Positions 53,501 through 61,332 of a DNA stretch of 64,000 nt are shown here, one piece after another. A model generated the notes under the pieces. The model searched no databases. It was given only the letters and a program-made list of their open reading frames with translations, and was not told the origin of the DNA. The stretch covers positions 4,814,501 through 4,878,500 of the forward strand of contig NZ_CP109007.1 in assembly GCF_036226665.1 (NCBI RefSeq), read 5' to 3'. The stretch is from Streptomyces sp. NBC_00691 (GTDB taxonomy: Bacteria; Actinomycetota; Actinomycetes; Streptomycetales; Streptomycetaceae). The stretch's first letter is position 1, and the number at the start of each line of letters is the position of its first letter. The position numbers and the translations under genes are program-made.

Positions 53501-53994
53501 CGCTCGCTGCCGTGGTGCGGGCGCAGGCGGTCCTGGGCAGGCGGGCCCAGGCCGCCGAGCTGCTGGCCGAGGCGTCGGCGTACCTGCGGCTCGCCGACGG
53601 ACGCCGCGAGGTGTCGTTCGTGGCCCACGCGTTCGTCGCGGCGGGGCTCCACGACGAGGCGGAGTCGCTGGTGGCGACGGCGACCGAGGAAGCGAACGAG
53701 GAGACCGCCACGCTCCGGCTCGACCTCGCGGAGGCGCTGGCCCGCGCGGGTGAGCACGGCCGCGCGGAGGCTCTGCTCGACGGGCTCGCGCGCCTCGGTC
53801 TCGCCCGGGCCAGGGCCTACACGGTGCTGGCCCTGACGCACCCCGACCCGGTCCGCGCCCGGGAGACCACCGCGCTCGCGCTGCACGTCGGGCCCTGGTA
53901 CGAGGCGCTGCCCGGCGTGCTGCGCCACGAGCCCGCCGCCCTTCCCCTCGTCCTCGAGGAGGCCGGGCGGCTACGCCGAGCGCTGGAGGTCTGA
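50590..53994 (+). CDS. STAND-like NTPase with long helical-repeat tail
   Basis: A 1134-aa soluble protein. A short N-terminal strand motif (VDNEAGVVVIGDGNQVGFGTG, about 12-32) precedes an AAA/STAND-type NTPase. In it IGREEELAELAAF is the entry helix, the P-loop is ADAWAGKT (first Gly replaced by Ala), VPFFITARLGSQNDVVAYVDVVLEQL follows, Walker B is LVLLVDGLDED, and VIVSGR is the sensor region. A winged-helix-like part (LTADDLAELTGDVPYRVRDLL) leads to about 750 residues of alpha-solenoid repeats (ALARGLEPASRVPALCAVAELL, ALARAGEHGRAEALLDGLARLG). STAND ATPases act as signal or defence switches; no effector domain is recognised. Its role is unknown. The 3' end overlaps the convergent dehydrogenase by 24 bp. 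Confidence 0.82.
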   Translation: MERAGGERPVTVDNEAGVVVIGDGNQVGFGTGTVVRSAYREQVRRIAPPELIGREEELAELAAFCRTGAGYRWWRADAWAGKTALMAWFALNPPAGVRIVPFFITARLGSQNDVVAYVDVVLEQLAELAGEGLPAHLTAATKEAHLFRLYGEADRACAARGERLVLLVDGLDEDRGVTTGPEARSIASLLPSDGRVIVSGRLNPPLPADVRADHPLRNPRAVRILPPSPRARAIRAEAERELKHLLAAGGLPYELLGLVTTSGGGLTADDLAELTGDVPYRVRDLLRTGPGRTFALRGGGYLLAHEELVVQAGEMLGPRERERWRGVLRDWAERLRVRGWPADTPAYLLHGRFPMLRAAGDRDGMVEYALDAVRHDRLLAATGGDGAALAEIGAAGEAVLARGDGPGLVTTLLRLALRRAALRDRNGQVPAELPVAWAELGERDRASALARGLEPASRVPALCAVAELLHTEGHMARAHDLLGEADALARAEHRTQERPFVLWAVGDSWLAVGEADRAESVMNALPGVILRRRPLLALIAFRCRAGESERALDAVREVREPRTRALGHAIVCGALAASDRTPEALALARSEQGFGRALGLLRIAEALRAGAAGTGEAAGLVEEALAVLADEEPAGGSELAAELITALVAAGAAGRAEALAVEPGTSRHGEAMRLALVKALARQGDRDRAEALSPLLLSESSRSHARAALVEAWAGADDVDRLLPVLAALTDRFSRPRAVRAAIGALVRAGSVEEAEALASSEPEVADPWGWGLKVALVRALTAAGHRERAAALLARVEQASRAPRREDAAPVLAAVAEALALAGHLAPARLLTDGLEAGTDRAPGLLRVVRALLATGRFEEAERQAGGARGNQREYLDGLIARGRAVAGPDALSREFDRPVAQRGCVRLSGDGVPRPLLPAPETAVPVAEVERRAERALALSGEGRGDEAARELDRAVAAARGTLRYTAVPLAAVVRAQAVLGRRAQAAELLAEASAYLRLADGRREVSFVAHAFVAAGLHDEAESLVATATEEANEETATLRLDLAEALARAGEHGRAEALLDGLARLGLARARAYTVLALTHPDPVRARETTALALHVGPWYEALPGVLRHEPAALPLVLEEAGRLRRALEV

Positions 53995-54993
53995 CGCCCT
54001 GACCTCGTCCGCGAACGGCTCGCCCCGGTTGTACCGCGCCACCTCCTCCAGCGCCTGGTCCGTCATCCGGTGCAGTTCGTTGCCCAGGGAGCCGGCGACG
54101 TGCGGGGTGAGGAGGACGTTGGGGAGGGTGTAGAGCGGGGAGTCCGGGGGCGGGAGTTCCGGGTCCGTGACGTCCAGGGTCGCGTGGAGGCGGCCCGAGA
54201 TGAGGTGGGGGAGGAGGGCCCGTTCGTCGATGAGCGAGCCCCGGGACGTGTTGATCAGCGTCGTCCCGTCGCGCATCGCCGCCAGTTGGGGCGCGCCGAT
54301 CATGTGGGTCGTGGACGGGAGCTGGGGGGCGTGGACCGAGACGACCGTGCTGCGGGCGCACAGGGCGTCGAGGTCGGTCACCAGTTCCACGCCGGGGGGC
54401 GGGACGTCGACGTAGGGGTCGTACAGGAGGATCTCGATGTCGAAGGGGCGCAGCAGGTCGATCACCCTGCGGCCGATCCGGGAGGCGCCCACGATGCCGA
54501 CCGTGCGGCGGTAGTTGCCCCAGGTGGCGGACTCGGTGAGCCAGGAGTGGTCGGCGCGGAGCGCGGCGTACCGCTGGGCCGAGCCGAGGACCCGCTTCCC
54601 GGCGAAGAGGATCGCGGCGAGCGTGTACTCGGCCACCGGCAGCGCGTTGGCCGCGGCGGCCGAGGTGACGCGCAGGCCGCGGTCCCAGCAGGCCTCGGTG
54701 ATGTGGTGCTTGACCGAGCCGGCCGCGTGGACGACGGCCCGCAGGCGCGGTGCGCGGTCCAGGACGTCGCCGGTCAGCGGGGTCGCTCCCCAGCAGGTGA
54801 GGAGGATCTCGGCCTCGGCGAGCGCGGTGGTGATCCGGGGGTCCCGGGACGTCAGGTCGTGGGCGACCAGGTGCGGGTCCGTGCGGGTGAGGCTGCCGAG
54901 GCGGGTGCGGTGGGTGTCGGTGAGGAGGCGGTCGGCGACGCCTTCGCCCATCGCGAGCAGGAGGGACGGGCGGTTGTCGGTGGTCGGGTGCAT
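53971..54993 (-). CDS. D-2-hydroxyacid dehydrogenase family protein
   Basis: A 340-aa NAD(P)-dependent dehydrogenase of the SerA/PdxB-like group. The N-terminal catalytic half has LTCWGATPLTGDVLDRAPRLRAVVHAAGSVKH; the NAD-binding half has TVGIVGASRIGRRVIDLLRPFDIEILLYDPY (GxGxxG here GASRIG), the RGSLIDERAL catalytic Arg region and NVLLTPHVAGSLG with the catalytic His. Its gene is the last of the minus-strand sugar-uptake operon (17 nt after the permease), so it probably oxidises or reduces an acid derived from the imported sugar. Start ATG 54993; a longer frame has an Arg/Pro-rich, non-conserved N-terminus. Confidence 0.9.
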   Translation of the reverse strand: MHPTTDNRPSLLLAMGEGVADRLLTDTHRTRLGSLTRTDPHLVAHDLTSRDPRITTALAEAEILLTCWGATPLTGDVLDRAPRLRAVVHAAGSVKHHITEACWDRGLRVTSAAAANALPVAEYTLAAILFAGKRVLGSAQRYAALRADHSWLTESATWGNYRRTVGIVGASRIGRRVIDLLRPFDIEILLYDPYVDVPPPGVELVTDLDALCARSTVVSVHAPQLPSTTHMIGAPQLAAMRDGTTLINTSRGSLIDERALLPHLISGRLHATLDVTDPELPPPDSPLYTLPNVLLTPHVAGSLGNELHRMTDQALEEVARYNRGEPFADEVRASDLQRSA

Positions 54994-55010
54994 CGTGGTA
55001 CCTGAGTTCC

Positions 55011-55865
55011 TCACTTGACGCTGCCGGCCGTCAGACCGGCCTTCCAGTGGCGCTGGAGGGAGACGAAGGCGACGACGAGGGGGACGACGGCGAGCAGGGA
55101 TCCGGTGACGACGAGGGGGTAGAAGTCGGGTTCGGCGTGGGCGTTGCTGTTCCACGCGTACAGGCCGAGGCTCAGCGGGTAGAGCTTCTGGTCCGACAGC
55201 ATCACCAGGGGGAGGAAGAAGTTGTTCCAGACGGCGGTGAACTGGAAGAGGAAGACGGTCACGAAGCCGGGCATCACCATGCGCAGGCCGATGGACCAGA
55301 AGACGCGCAGTTCGCCCGCCCCGTCGATCCGGGCCGCCTCCAGGGCCTCGTCGGGGATGTAGCCGGCGCAGAAGACCCGGGACAGGTAGACGCCGAAGGG
55401 GTTGACGAGGACGGGGATCAGGACGGCCCAGTAGGTGTTGACGACGCCGATCTCGCTGGCGAGGAGGTACATCGGCAGGGCGAGCGCGGTGGTGGGGACG
55501 AGCACGCCCAGGAGCACGAGGCCGAAGAGCTTCTCCTTGCCGCGGAAGTCGTAGACGTGGAAGGCGTATCCGGCGGCGACGCTGACGAACGAGCAGGCGA
55601 GGGCGCCGAGTCCGGCGTAGAGCAGGCTGTTGGCGTACCAGTGGAAGTAGATGCCGTCGTTGTACTCGGCGAGCCGGGTGAGGTTGCCGCCCAGGTCGAA
55701 GCCCTCGAAGGAGAAGGCGTTCCCGGCGAGGAGGCCGCCGGCGTCCTTCGTGGCCGCGGTCAGCAGCCAGACGAGCGGGAAGAGCATGTAGACGACGGCG
55801 AGGACGAGGGCGCCGTTGACCGCGGCCTTGGAGAGCCAGACGGAGCCGGTCGTGGGCTTGCTCAT
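55011..55865 (-). CDS. Carbohydrate ABC transporter permease (MalG type)
   Basis: Second membrane subunit of the sugar importer, 284 aa with six transmembrane segments. The cytosolic EAA loop that contacts the ATPase is EALEAARIDGAGELRVFWSIGLRMVMPG. The length and the short N-terminus place it with MalG/LacG proteins. Its ATG overlaps the end of the MalF-type permease by 4 bp (ATGA). No ATPase gene is in the operon, so it presumably uses a shared MsiK-like ATPase, as is usual in Streptomyces. Confidence 0.93.
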   Translation of the reverse strand: MSKPTTGSVWLSKAAVNGALVLAVVYMLFPLVWLLTAATKDAGGLLAGNAFSFEGFDLGGNLTRLAEYNDGIYFHWYANSLLYAGLGALACSFVSVAAGYAFHVYDFRGKEKLFGLVLLGVLVPTTALALPMYLLASEIGVVNTYWAVLIPVLVNPFGVYLSRVFCAGYIPDEALEAARIDGAGELRVFWSIGLRMVMPGFVTVFLFQFTAVWNNFFLPLVMLSDQKLYPLSLGLYAWNSNAHAEPDFYPLVVTGSLLAVVPLVVAFVSLQRHWKAGLTAGSVK

Positions 55866-56761
55866 GCCGTGCGCCCCTTCCCGGCCTTGCGGCGGCCGGT
55901 CATCCGCGTGACCGCGAACGACAGCAGCGCCGCCGTCAGGGCGAGGAGTACGGAGGCCGCCGCGGCGAGTCCGTAGTCGTTGCGGTCGAAGGCCGCGGTG
56001 TAGGCGTACATGTTCGGCGTCCAGGTGGAGGTGACGGCGGAGCCCGTGCCCTTGTTGAGGATCAGCGGCTCGGTGAAGAGCTGGAGGGAGCCGATGATCG
56101 TGAAGAGGGCGACCATGGCGAGCGAGGCCTTGACGAGCGGGACCTTGACGGAGAAGGCGATGCGCCAGGCGCCGGCCCCGTCGACGGTGGCCGCTTCGAG
56201 GACGGAGCGGTCGATGGCCTGGAGGGCCGCGTAGAAGATGACCATGTTGTAGCCGAGCCACTCCCACAGCGCGATGTTGACGACGGAGGGCAGGGCGCCT
56301 TCGGGGGAGAAGAAGTCGAAGCCGATGCCTCCGGCCTCCATGGCCTGGACGACCGGGCTGAGCTGGGGCGTGTAGAGGTAGACCCAGATCAGCGCGGCGA
56401 TGATGCCGGGGACGGCGTGCGGCAGGAAGAGCGCGAGCTGGAAGAAGCGGCGGGCGCGGGCGAGCGCCGAGTCGAGCAGGAGGGCGAGGCCGAGGGCTCC
56501 GCCGAGCAGCAGTGGGATGTAGAGCAGGCAGTATCCGAGCAGGACGCCGAAGCCCTCGCGGAAGGCCCGGTCACCCAGCGCCGCGGTGTAGTTGTCGAGG
56601 CCGGTGAAGACGGTCTCGGTGCCGCCGAAGCCCAGTCCGGACTGCTTCTCGGTGAAGAGGCTGAGCCAGACCGCGTATCCGATCGGCACCACCATCACCG
56701 CGGTGAACAGCAGGAAGAAGGGGGTCAGCAGGACCGTGGCGGCGCGGGTGCGGGCCTTCAT
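55862..56761 (-). CDS. Carbohydrate ABC transporter permease (MalF type)
   Basis: First membrane subunit of the importer, 299 aa. It begins MKARTRAATVLLTPFFLLFTAVMVVPIGYAVWLSLF, has six transmembrane segments and the EAA motif VLEAATVDGAGAWRIAFSVKVPLVKASLAM. It lies 4 nt after the binding-protein gene and overlaps the MalG-type gene by 4 bp, so all are translationally coupled. Confidence 0.93.
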   Translation of the reverse strand: MKARTRAATVLLTPFFLLFTAVMVVPIGYAVWLSLFTEKQSGLGFGGTETVFTGLDNYTAALGDRAFREGFGVLLGYCLLYIPLLLGGALGLALLLDSALARARRFFQLALFLPHAVPGIIAALIWVYLYTPQLSPVVQAMEAGGIGFDFFSPEGALPSVVNIALWEWLGYNMVIFYAALQAIDRSVLEAATVDGAGAWRIAFSVKVPLVKASLAMVALFTIIGSLQLFTEPLILNKGTGSAVTSTWTPNMYAYTAAFDRNDYGLAAAASVLLALTAALLSFAVTRMTGRRKAGKGRTA

Positions 56762-56765
56762 CCGG

Positions 56766-58094
56766 TCAGCCCTCGACCTTCAGGCCGCGCTTGGTGAGTT
56801 CGGCGACGGTGGCGTCGTGACCGGCCTTGACGGCGTCGGCGATGCCGGGGCCGCCCTGGGTGATCTTGCCGAAGTGGTCCTTGATGGTGGTGTTGGTGGT
56901 GCCGGTGGTCGGTCCCCAGGCCCAGTTCGGGCTGATGGAGGCGCCCGCGGCCTCGAAGAGGGCGTAGATGTCCTGGCCGCCGTAGTAGCTCGCGTCGAAG
57001 GCCTTCTTGGCGACGGGGCGGAGCGCGGTGGCGGCGGGGAAGGCGGAGGAGGTTCCGGAGGCGATCCGGGCCTTCACGCCGGCCTCGGTGGTGGACATCC
57101 ACTCGGCGAAGGTGACGGCGGCGGCCTGCTGCTTGCTGTCCTTGGTCACGGCGAAGGAGGTGCCGCCGAGCATGCCGCTGGCGGGCTTGCCGTCCCAGCT
57201 GGGCATCGGGGCGACGCCCCACTTGCCGTCCTGCTCGGGCAGGGTGCCCTTGAGGACGCCGGCGCCCCAGGAGGCGCCGAGGTAGCCGATGGTGGTGCCG
57301 TTCTTGAGGGAGCCGGTCCACTCGGGGCTGAAGGAGGCGTTCTTGTGGACGAGCCCGGCGTCGAGGAGGCCCTGCCAGTAGCCGGTGACCTTGGTGGTGG
57401 CCGCGTCGGTGGTGTCGATCTTCCAGCTGTCGTTCCCGGCCTTGAACCACTGGGCGCCGGCCTGCCAGGCCATCGCCTCGAAGGTCGTCGGGTCGTCGGG
57501 GAAGAAGGTGGCGATACGGGCCTTGGCGTCGGCCTTCTTGACCTGCTCGGCGGCCTTCTTGAACTCGTCCCAGGTGGTGGGGACCTGGACCTTGTACTTC
57601 GCGAAGAGGTCCTTGCGGTAGAAGAAGGCCTGCGGGGCGGCGTCGAAGGGGACGGCCCAGGTCTTGCCGCCGAGGGTGGTGAGCTCGACGGTCTGCGGGA
57701 GCAGCTTGGCGCGGTCGGCCTCGGTGAACTCGCCGCCGATGTCCTTGAGGGCGCCGGAACTGACGAACTCGGGGAGCGAGGAGTACTCGATGGAGACCAG
57801 GTCGGGGGCGTTGCCGGCCTTCACGGCGTTGGAGATCTTGGCGTAGCCGCCGGCGGTGCCGGAGGGGATCTCCTCGAACTTCACCTGGATGTCGGTGTGG
57901 GAGGCGTTGAAGGCGTCGACGACGTCCTTGGAGCCCTTGGCCCAGCCCCAGAAGGTGATGGTCACGGGCCCGTTCGGCTTGTTCGCCGTGCTGTTCGCTG
58001 TGTCGTCACCGCTGCCGCCGCAGGCCGTGAGAACGGCGAGGGCGGTGGCGGTGCCGGCTATGACACGGGACGTTCTGCTCCAACTACGGGTCAC
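56766..58094 (-). CDS. Sugar-binding lipoprotein of the ABC importer
   Basis: Extracellular solute-binding protein (family 1, MalE-like), 442 aa. The lipoprotein signal is RTSRVIAGTATALAVLTAC, lipidated at the Cys before GGSGDD. The mature part opens GPVTITFWGWAKGSKDVVDAFNASHTDIQVKFEEIPSG and has the usual KAGNAPDLVSIEYSSLPEFV hinge segment. GTG 58094 is chosen because AGGAG lies 8 nt upstream. It is the first gene of the operon and is preceded by a TTGACT-N17-CAGGAT promoter with an operator-like element 12 nt above the -35. The ligand is unknown. Confidence 0.92.
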   Translation of the reverse strand: MTRSWSRTSRVIAGTATALAVLTACGGSGDDTANSTANKPNGPVTITFWGWAKGSKDVVDAFNASHTDIQVKFEEIPSGTAGGYAKISNAVKAGNAPDLVSIEYSSLPEFVSSGALKDIGGEFTEADRAKLLPQTVELTTLGGKTWAVPFDAAPQAFFYRKDLFAKYKVQVPTTWDEFKKAAEQVKKADAKARIATFFPDDPTTFEAMAWQAGAQWFKAGNDSWKIDTTDAATTKVTGYWQGLLDAGLVHKNASFSPEWTGSLKNGTTIGYLGASWGAGVLKGTLPEQDGKWGVAPMPSWDGKPASGMLGGTSFAVTKDSKQQAAAVTFAEWMSTTEAGVKARIASGTSSAFPAATALRPVAKKAFDASYYGGQDIYALFEAAGASISPNWAWGPTTGTTNTTIKDHFGKITQGGPGIADAVKAGHDATVAELTKRGLKVEG

Positions 58095-58137
58095 GGCACG
58101 ACTCCTGAAGGGCGGCGGCGGGGAGGTTGTGGCCGTG

Positions 58138-58166
58138 ATCCTGTGACCGTTCATGACCGAAGTCAA
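58138..58166 (-). promoter_or_regulatory. Promoter of the sugar-uptake operon
   Basis: On the minus strand: TTGACT (58166-58161), 17-bp spacer, CAGGAT (58143-58138). The same layout with TTGACC and CAGGAT stands before the divergent DUF2264 gene, showing common control. Confidence 0.75.
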
Positions 58167-58178
58167 GAGCGAAAGATT

Positions 58179-58190
58179 GATTGATCGAAA
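58179..58190 (-). promoter_or_regulatory. Operator element upstream of the sugar operon promoter
   Basis: TTTCGATCAATC on the minus strand, exactly 12 nt above the -35 box. It also makes a short inverted repeat (TGATC-N7-GATCA, 58182-58198). The twin element TTTCGATCATTC stands at the same 12-nt distance from the DUF2264 promoter. It is probably bound by the regulator encoded between them. Confidence 0.65.
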
Positions 58191-58216
58191 AAAGATCAGA
58201 ACGGAGCCGCTGGAAC

Positions 58217-59314
58217 TCAGCCGGACGCCGTCGCACGCGCCCCGCACGACTCCCGGACCCGCAGCCGCGGCAGCAGCCCCAGATGACGCCGCGCCGCGTC
58301 CTCGTCCGCGCTCTCCGTCAGCCGCTCCACGAGGAGTTCGGTGGCGTGCCGCCCCACCTGCCGCTTCGGCGGCGCGACCGCCGTCAGCGGGGTGTCGGCC
58401 AGCGCGGCGACCTCGTCGTCGTACGCGATCAGGGCCAGGTCCTGCGGCACCCGCACGCCCAGCTCGGCGAGGCGCTGCACGATCTCGATCGCGTCCACGT
58501 CGTTGTGCACCAGGGCCGCGCTCGCCAGTCCGGACCCGACCGCCTCGTACAGCGCCCGTACCGCCCGCTCGAAGCCCTCCGGGTCCGCCTCCGCGGGGAC
58601 GGAGTCGATGACCGGCCGGGGCTCCGCGAGGCCCAGGGTGCTCAGCGCCTCGGCGTACCCGGCACGCACCGCGAGCGCGGTCGGCGAGTCCCCGCGCGCC
58701 ACGAGCAGCGGGGTCGCGTGGCCGAGGCCGAGCAGGTGGCGCAGGGCGAGCAGGACGCCGTGGCCGTGGTCGGAGGCGACCCGGTCGAGGCCGTCCAGCG
58801 GGCTGCCGGGCTCGGCCCGGCGCTCCAGGAGCACCGCCGGCACGGAGAGTTCGGCCAGCCAGTCCCCGTACGCGCGCCGATCCTCGGGGCCACGCCAGCC
58901 GGGCGCGACGAGGACGCCCTCGGCGCCGGCCGCGAGGAGTCCCTCCGTGCGCGCCCGGTCCTCCTCCGGCCGGTAGTCCGAGACCCGCAGGACGAGCCGG
59001 GCGCCGGCCCGGGCCGCCGCCTCGTGCGCGCCCCGGATGACCTCGGCGAAGTAGTAGGTGGCGGACGGCGCGAGCAGGCCGAGGACCAGGCCCTCGCCGG
59101 TCCGCGCGCCGCCCGGGGCGCCCCGCCGCTCGGGCCAGGACACCTGGCCGTGCACCCGGTCGAGCAGGCCGCGGCCGGCCAGCAGCTCGACGTCCCGGCG
59201 GGCGGTGACGGGGGAGACCCCGAGCCGCTCGGCCAGTTCGGCGACGCGGGCGGTGCCGCGCTCGCGCACCAGGGCCAGCAGTCGGTCGTGTCGTTCGGCA
59301 GCACTCTCGCGCAC
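58217..59314 (-). CDS. Sugar-responsive regulator with DeoR-type HTH and LacI-type sensor
   Basis: A 365-aa transcription factor. Residues 1-55 are a DeoR-type winged helix (RHDRLLALVRERGTARVAELAERLGVSPVTARRDVELLAGRGLLDRVHG), not the LacI headpiece. From about residue 75 it is a periplasmic-binding-like sensor of the LacI/GalR group (LVLGLLAPSATYYFAEVIRGAHEAA, VLVAPGWRGPEDR, ALVHNDVDAIEIVQRLAELGVRVPQDLALIAYDDEVAAL, TAVAPPKRQVGRHA). It stands between the two transcription units that share an operator element and most likely controls both, with a sugar as signal. GTG start. Confidence 0.92.
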   Translation of the reverse strand: MRESAAERHDRLLALVRERGTARVAELAERLGVSPVTARRDVELLAGRGLLDRVHGQVSWPERRGAPGGARTGEGLVLGLLAPSATYYFAEVIRGAHEAAARAGARLVLRVSDYRPEEDRARTEGLLAAGAEGVLVAPGWRGPEDRRAYGDWLAELSVPAVLLERRAEPGSPLDGLDRVASDHGHGVLLALRHLLGLGHATPLLVARGDSPTALAVRAGYAEALSTLGLAEPRPVIDSVPAEADPEGFERAVRALYEAVGSGLASAALVHNDVDAIEIVQRLAELGVRVPQDLALIAYDDEVAALADTPLTAVAPPKRQVGRHATELLVERLTESADEDAARRHLGLLPRLRVRESCGARATASG

Positions 59315-59373
59315 GGCGCAGTTCCCCCTCGCGGTGGTGGTGGTTCCCCGACCTTAGATCACAGGCGCCCTCT

Positions 59374-59405
59374 GAATGATCGAACGGAAGAAATTTCGAT
59401 CATTC
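59374..59405. promoter_or_regulatory. Palindromic operator between the regulator and the DUF2264 gene
   Basis: GAATGATCGAA (59374-59384) and TTCGATCATTC (59395-59405) are perfect 11-bp inverted repeats around 10 nt. The right half (TTTCGATCATTC, 59394-59405) lies 12 nt above the TTGACC -35 of the DUF2264 gene, the same distance as the related element in front of the sugar operon. Confidence 0.75.
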
Positions 59406-59417
59406 GCTCGGAATCTC

Positions 59418-59446
59418 TTGACCTCCGATCGGAGCCTGTCCAGGAT
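59418..59446 (+). promoter_or_regulatory. Promoter of the DUF2264 gene
   Basis: TTGACC (59418-59423), 17-bp spacer, CAGGAT (59441-59446). It matches the promoter of the sugar operon in -10, spacer length and distance to the operator. The start codon is 66 nt downstream of the -10. Confidence 0.75.
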
Positions 59447-59512
59447 TCCCGGCGACGCAGTCGTCGCCGCAGGGAGCCCGGGGAAGCTCCCGGGGAAAGC
59501 CCAGGGAGCATC

Positions 59513-61327
59513 ATGCCCACGCCGCCCGAGAACCGTGAGCTCAGCCCGTACACCGGCTGGACCCGTGCCCACTGGGAGGACGCGGCCGACCGACTCCTCC
59601 TGGCGGTACGCCCGTTCGCCTCCCCGCGGCACGGACTGATCGGCCTTCCGGGGCCCCGGCCCAGCTGGTCCGGAACCCGATCCGACGGCCTGGAGGGCTG
59701 GGCCCGCACCTTCCTCCTCGCGGCGCTCCGGGTCGCGGGCGCGCGCGGCGAGGACCCGCACGGACATCTCGGCCGGTACGCCGAAGGCCTCGCGGCCGGA
59801 ACCGCGAAGCCGGGACGGTCGGACGAGGAGTCCTGGCCTCTCACCACCGACACCCGTCAGGCGATCGTCGAGGCCGCCTCCGTCGCCCTCGGCCTCCGCC
59901 TCACCCGCCCCTGGCTCTGGGACCGGCTCGACGACCGCACCCGCGAGCAGGTCGTCGACTGGCTCCGCCCCGCCCTCGGCCCGTCACCCGTCGACAACAA
60001 CTGGTGGCTCTTCGGCCTCACGGTCGCCGGATTCCTCCAGGACGCCGGCATCGACACCGACCGGGCCGCCGTCACCGTCGACCGCTCCCTCTCCCGGATC
60101 GAGGACTGGTACCTCGGCGACGGCTGGTACAGCGACGGCGACAACCGCGCCTTCGACCACTACAACGCCTGGGCCCTGCACTTCTATCCGGTCCTCCACG
60201 CCCACCTCGCAGGAGACCGGGACCTCCTCGACCGGTACGGGCCGCGCCTGCGGGCCCATCTCGACGACTACGTCCACCTCTTCGACGCCGACGGCGCGCC
60301 CCTCCCGTACGGACGCTCCCTGATCTACCGTTTCGCCGCGGCCGCCGCCCCGTGGCTCGGCACCCTGACCGGGCACACCCCGCTCACCCCGGGTGCCACC
60401 CGCCGCCTCGCCTCCGGCACCCTGAGGTACTTCCTCGACCGCGGCGCCACCGAACCGGACGGGCTTCTCACCCTCGGCTGGCACGGCCCGTACGCGCCCC
60501 TGGTCCAGGAGTACTCCGGCCCCGGCTCCCCGTACTGGGCGTCCAAGGGCTTCCTCGGCCTCCTGCTGCCCCCCGGCCACCCCGCCTGGACCGACCACGA
60601 GGAACCCCTGCCGGCCGAACGCGCCGACACCGTCCGCCCCTTCGCCCCGGCCGGACTGCTCGTCCAGACCACCGCCGCCGACGGACTCGTACGCCTCCAC
60701 AACCACGGCAGCAACCATGTGCACAGCGCCGAGGCGGGCGAGGACGACCCCGGCTACGCCCGACACGCCTACGCCACCCGTACGGGACCCACCACCGGCC
60801 CCGCCCCCGCCGACAACCACTTCGCACTGCTCGTCGAGGGGAGGCTCACCACCCGGGGCCCCGCCGCACCCGCCGGCACCGGCCCCGGCTGGGCCGCCTC
60901 CCGGCACACCCCGTACCCCGGCGTCCGGGTCGTCTCCGCGACCCTCGCCCACGGCCGCGCGGAGGTCCGCGCCCACCTCGTCCTCGGCGCCCCCGAGGGG
61001 ACGCCCGTACGGCAGACCGGCTGGGCGACCACCCCCGACGGGCCGCACGCGCAGCTGCACCCGGTCCACGGCTACCCCGCCGGCCGCGAGGCCACCGAAC
61101 TCCCCACCGGGGAGACCCTCCAGGGGCCCGGCAGCCGCACCCTCGCCCTGCACGGCGCCACGAGCGGACCGGCCGCCCTCTTCGTCGCGCTCGCCTCGCT
61201 CACCGCCGAGCCCGCCCCGGGCCCCGTCGCGGACCTCGCGGCCGTCCGGGTCACCGGCCACACCCTCCGGGTGACCTGGCAGGACGGCACCACCGCGGAA
61301 CTGGACCTCGACGCACGGGCCGGGTGA
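59513..61327 (+). CDS. DUF2264 family protein, probable carbohydrate-active enzyme
   Basis: A 604-aa cytosolic protein. The N-terminal 370 residues look like an (alpha/alpha)6 barrel (YTGWTRAHWEDAADRLLLAV, DNNWWLFGLTVAGFLQDAGI, WYLGDGWYSDGDNRAFDHYNAWALHFYPVLH, GYWASKGFLGLL-like KGFLGLLLPPGHP). A beta-rich C-terminal part follows. These features match DUF2264, often found with sugar transporters and thought to be glycoside hydrolase- or lyase-like; activity is not established. There is no signal peptide, so an imported oligosaccharide is the likely substrate. ATG 59513 has GGGAG upstream; longer upstream frames lack conserved sequence. Confidence 0.88.
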   Translation: MPTPPENRELSPYTGWTRAHWEDAADRLLLAVRPFASPRHGLIGLPGPRPSWSGTRSDGLEGWARTFLLAALRVAGARGEDPHGHLGRYAEGLAAGTAKPGRSDEESWPLTTDTRQAIVEAASVALGLRLTRPWLWDRLDDRTREQVVDWLRPALGPSPVDNNWWLFGLTVAGFLQDAGIDTDRAAVTVDRSLSRIEDWYLGDGWYSDGDNRAFDHYNAWALHFYPVLHAHLAGDRDLLDRYGPRLRAHLDDYVHLFDADGAPLPYGRSLIYRFAAAAAPWLGTLTGHTPLTPGATRRLASGTLRYFLDRGATEPDGLLTLGWHGPYAPLVQEYSGPGSPYWASKGFLGLLLPPGHPAWTDHEEPLPAERADTVRPFAPAGLLVQTTAADGLVRLHNHGSNHVHSAEAGEDDPGYARHAYATRTGPTTGPAPADNHFALLVEGRLTTRGPAAPAGTGPGWAASRHTPYPGVRVVSATLAHGRAEVRAHLVLGAPEGTPVRQTGWATTPDGPHAQLHPVHGYPAGREATELPTGETLQGPGSRTLALHGATSGPAALFVALASLTAEPAPGPVADLAAVRVTGHTLRVTWQDGTTAELDLDARAG

Positions 61328-61332
61328 GCGGG

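Noticed and set aside
59354-59853. Minus-strand frames across the DUF2264 promoter region
   Set aside because: They have no ribosome site or conserved motif and run over the operator and promoter of the DUF2264 gene.
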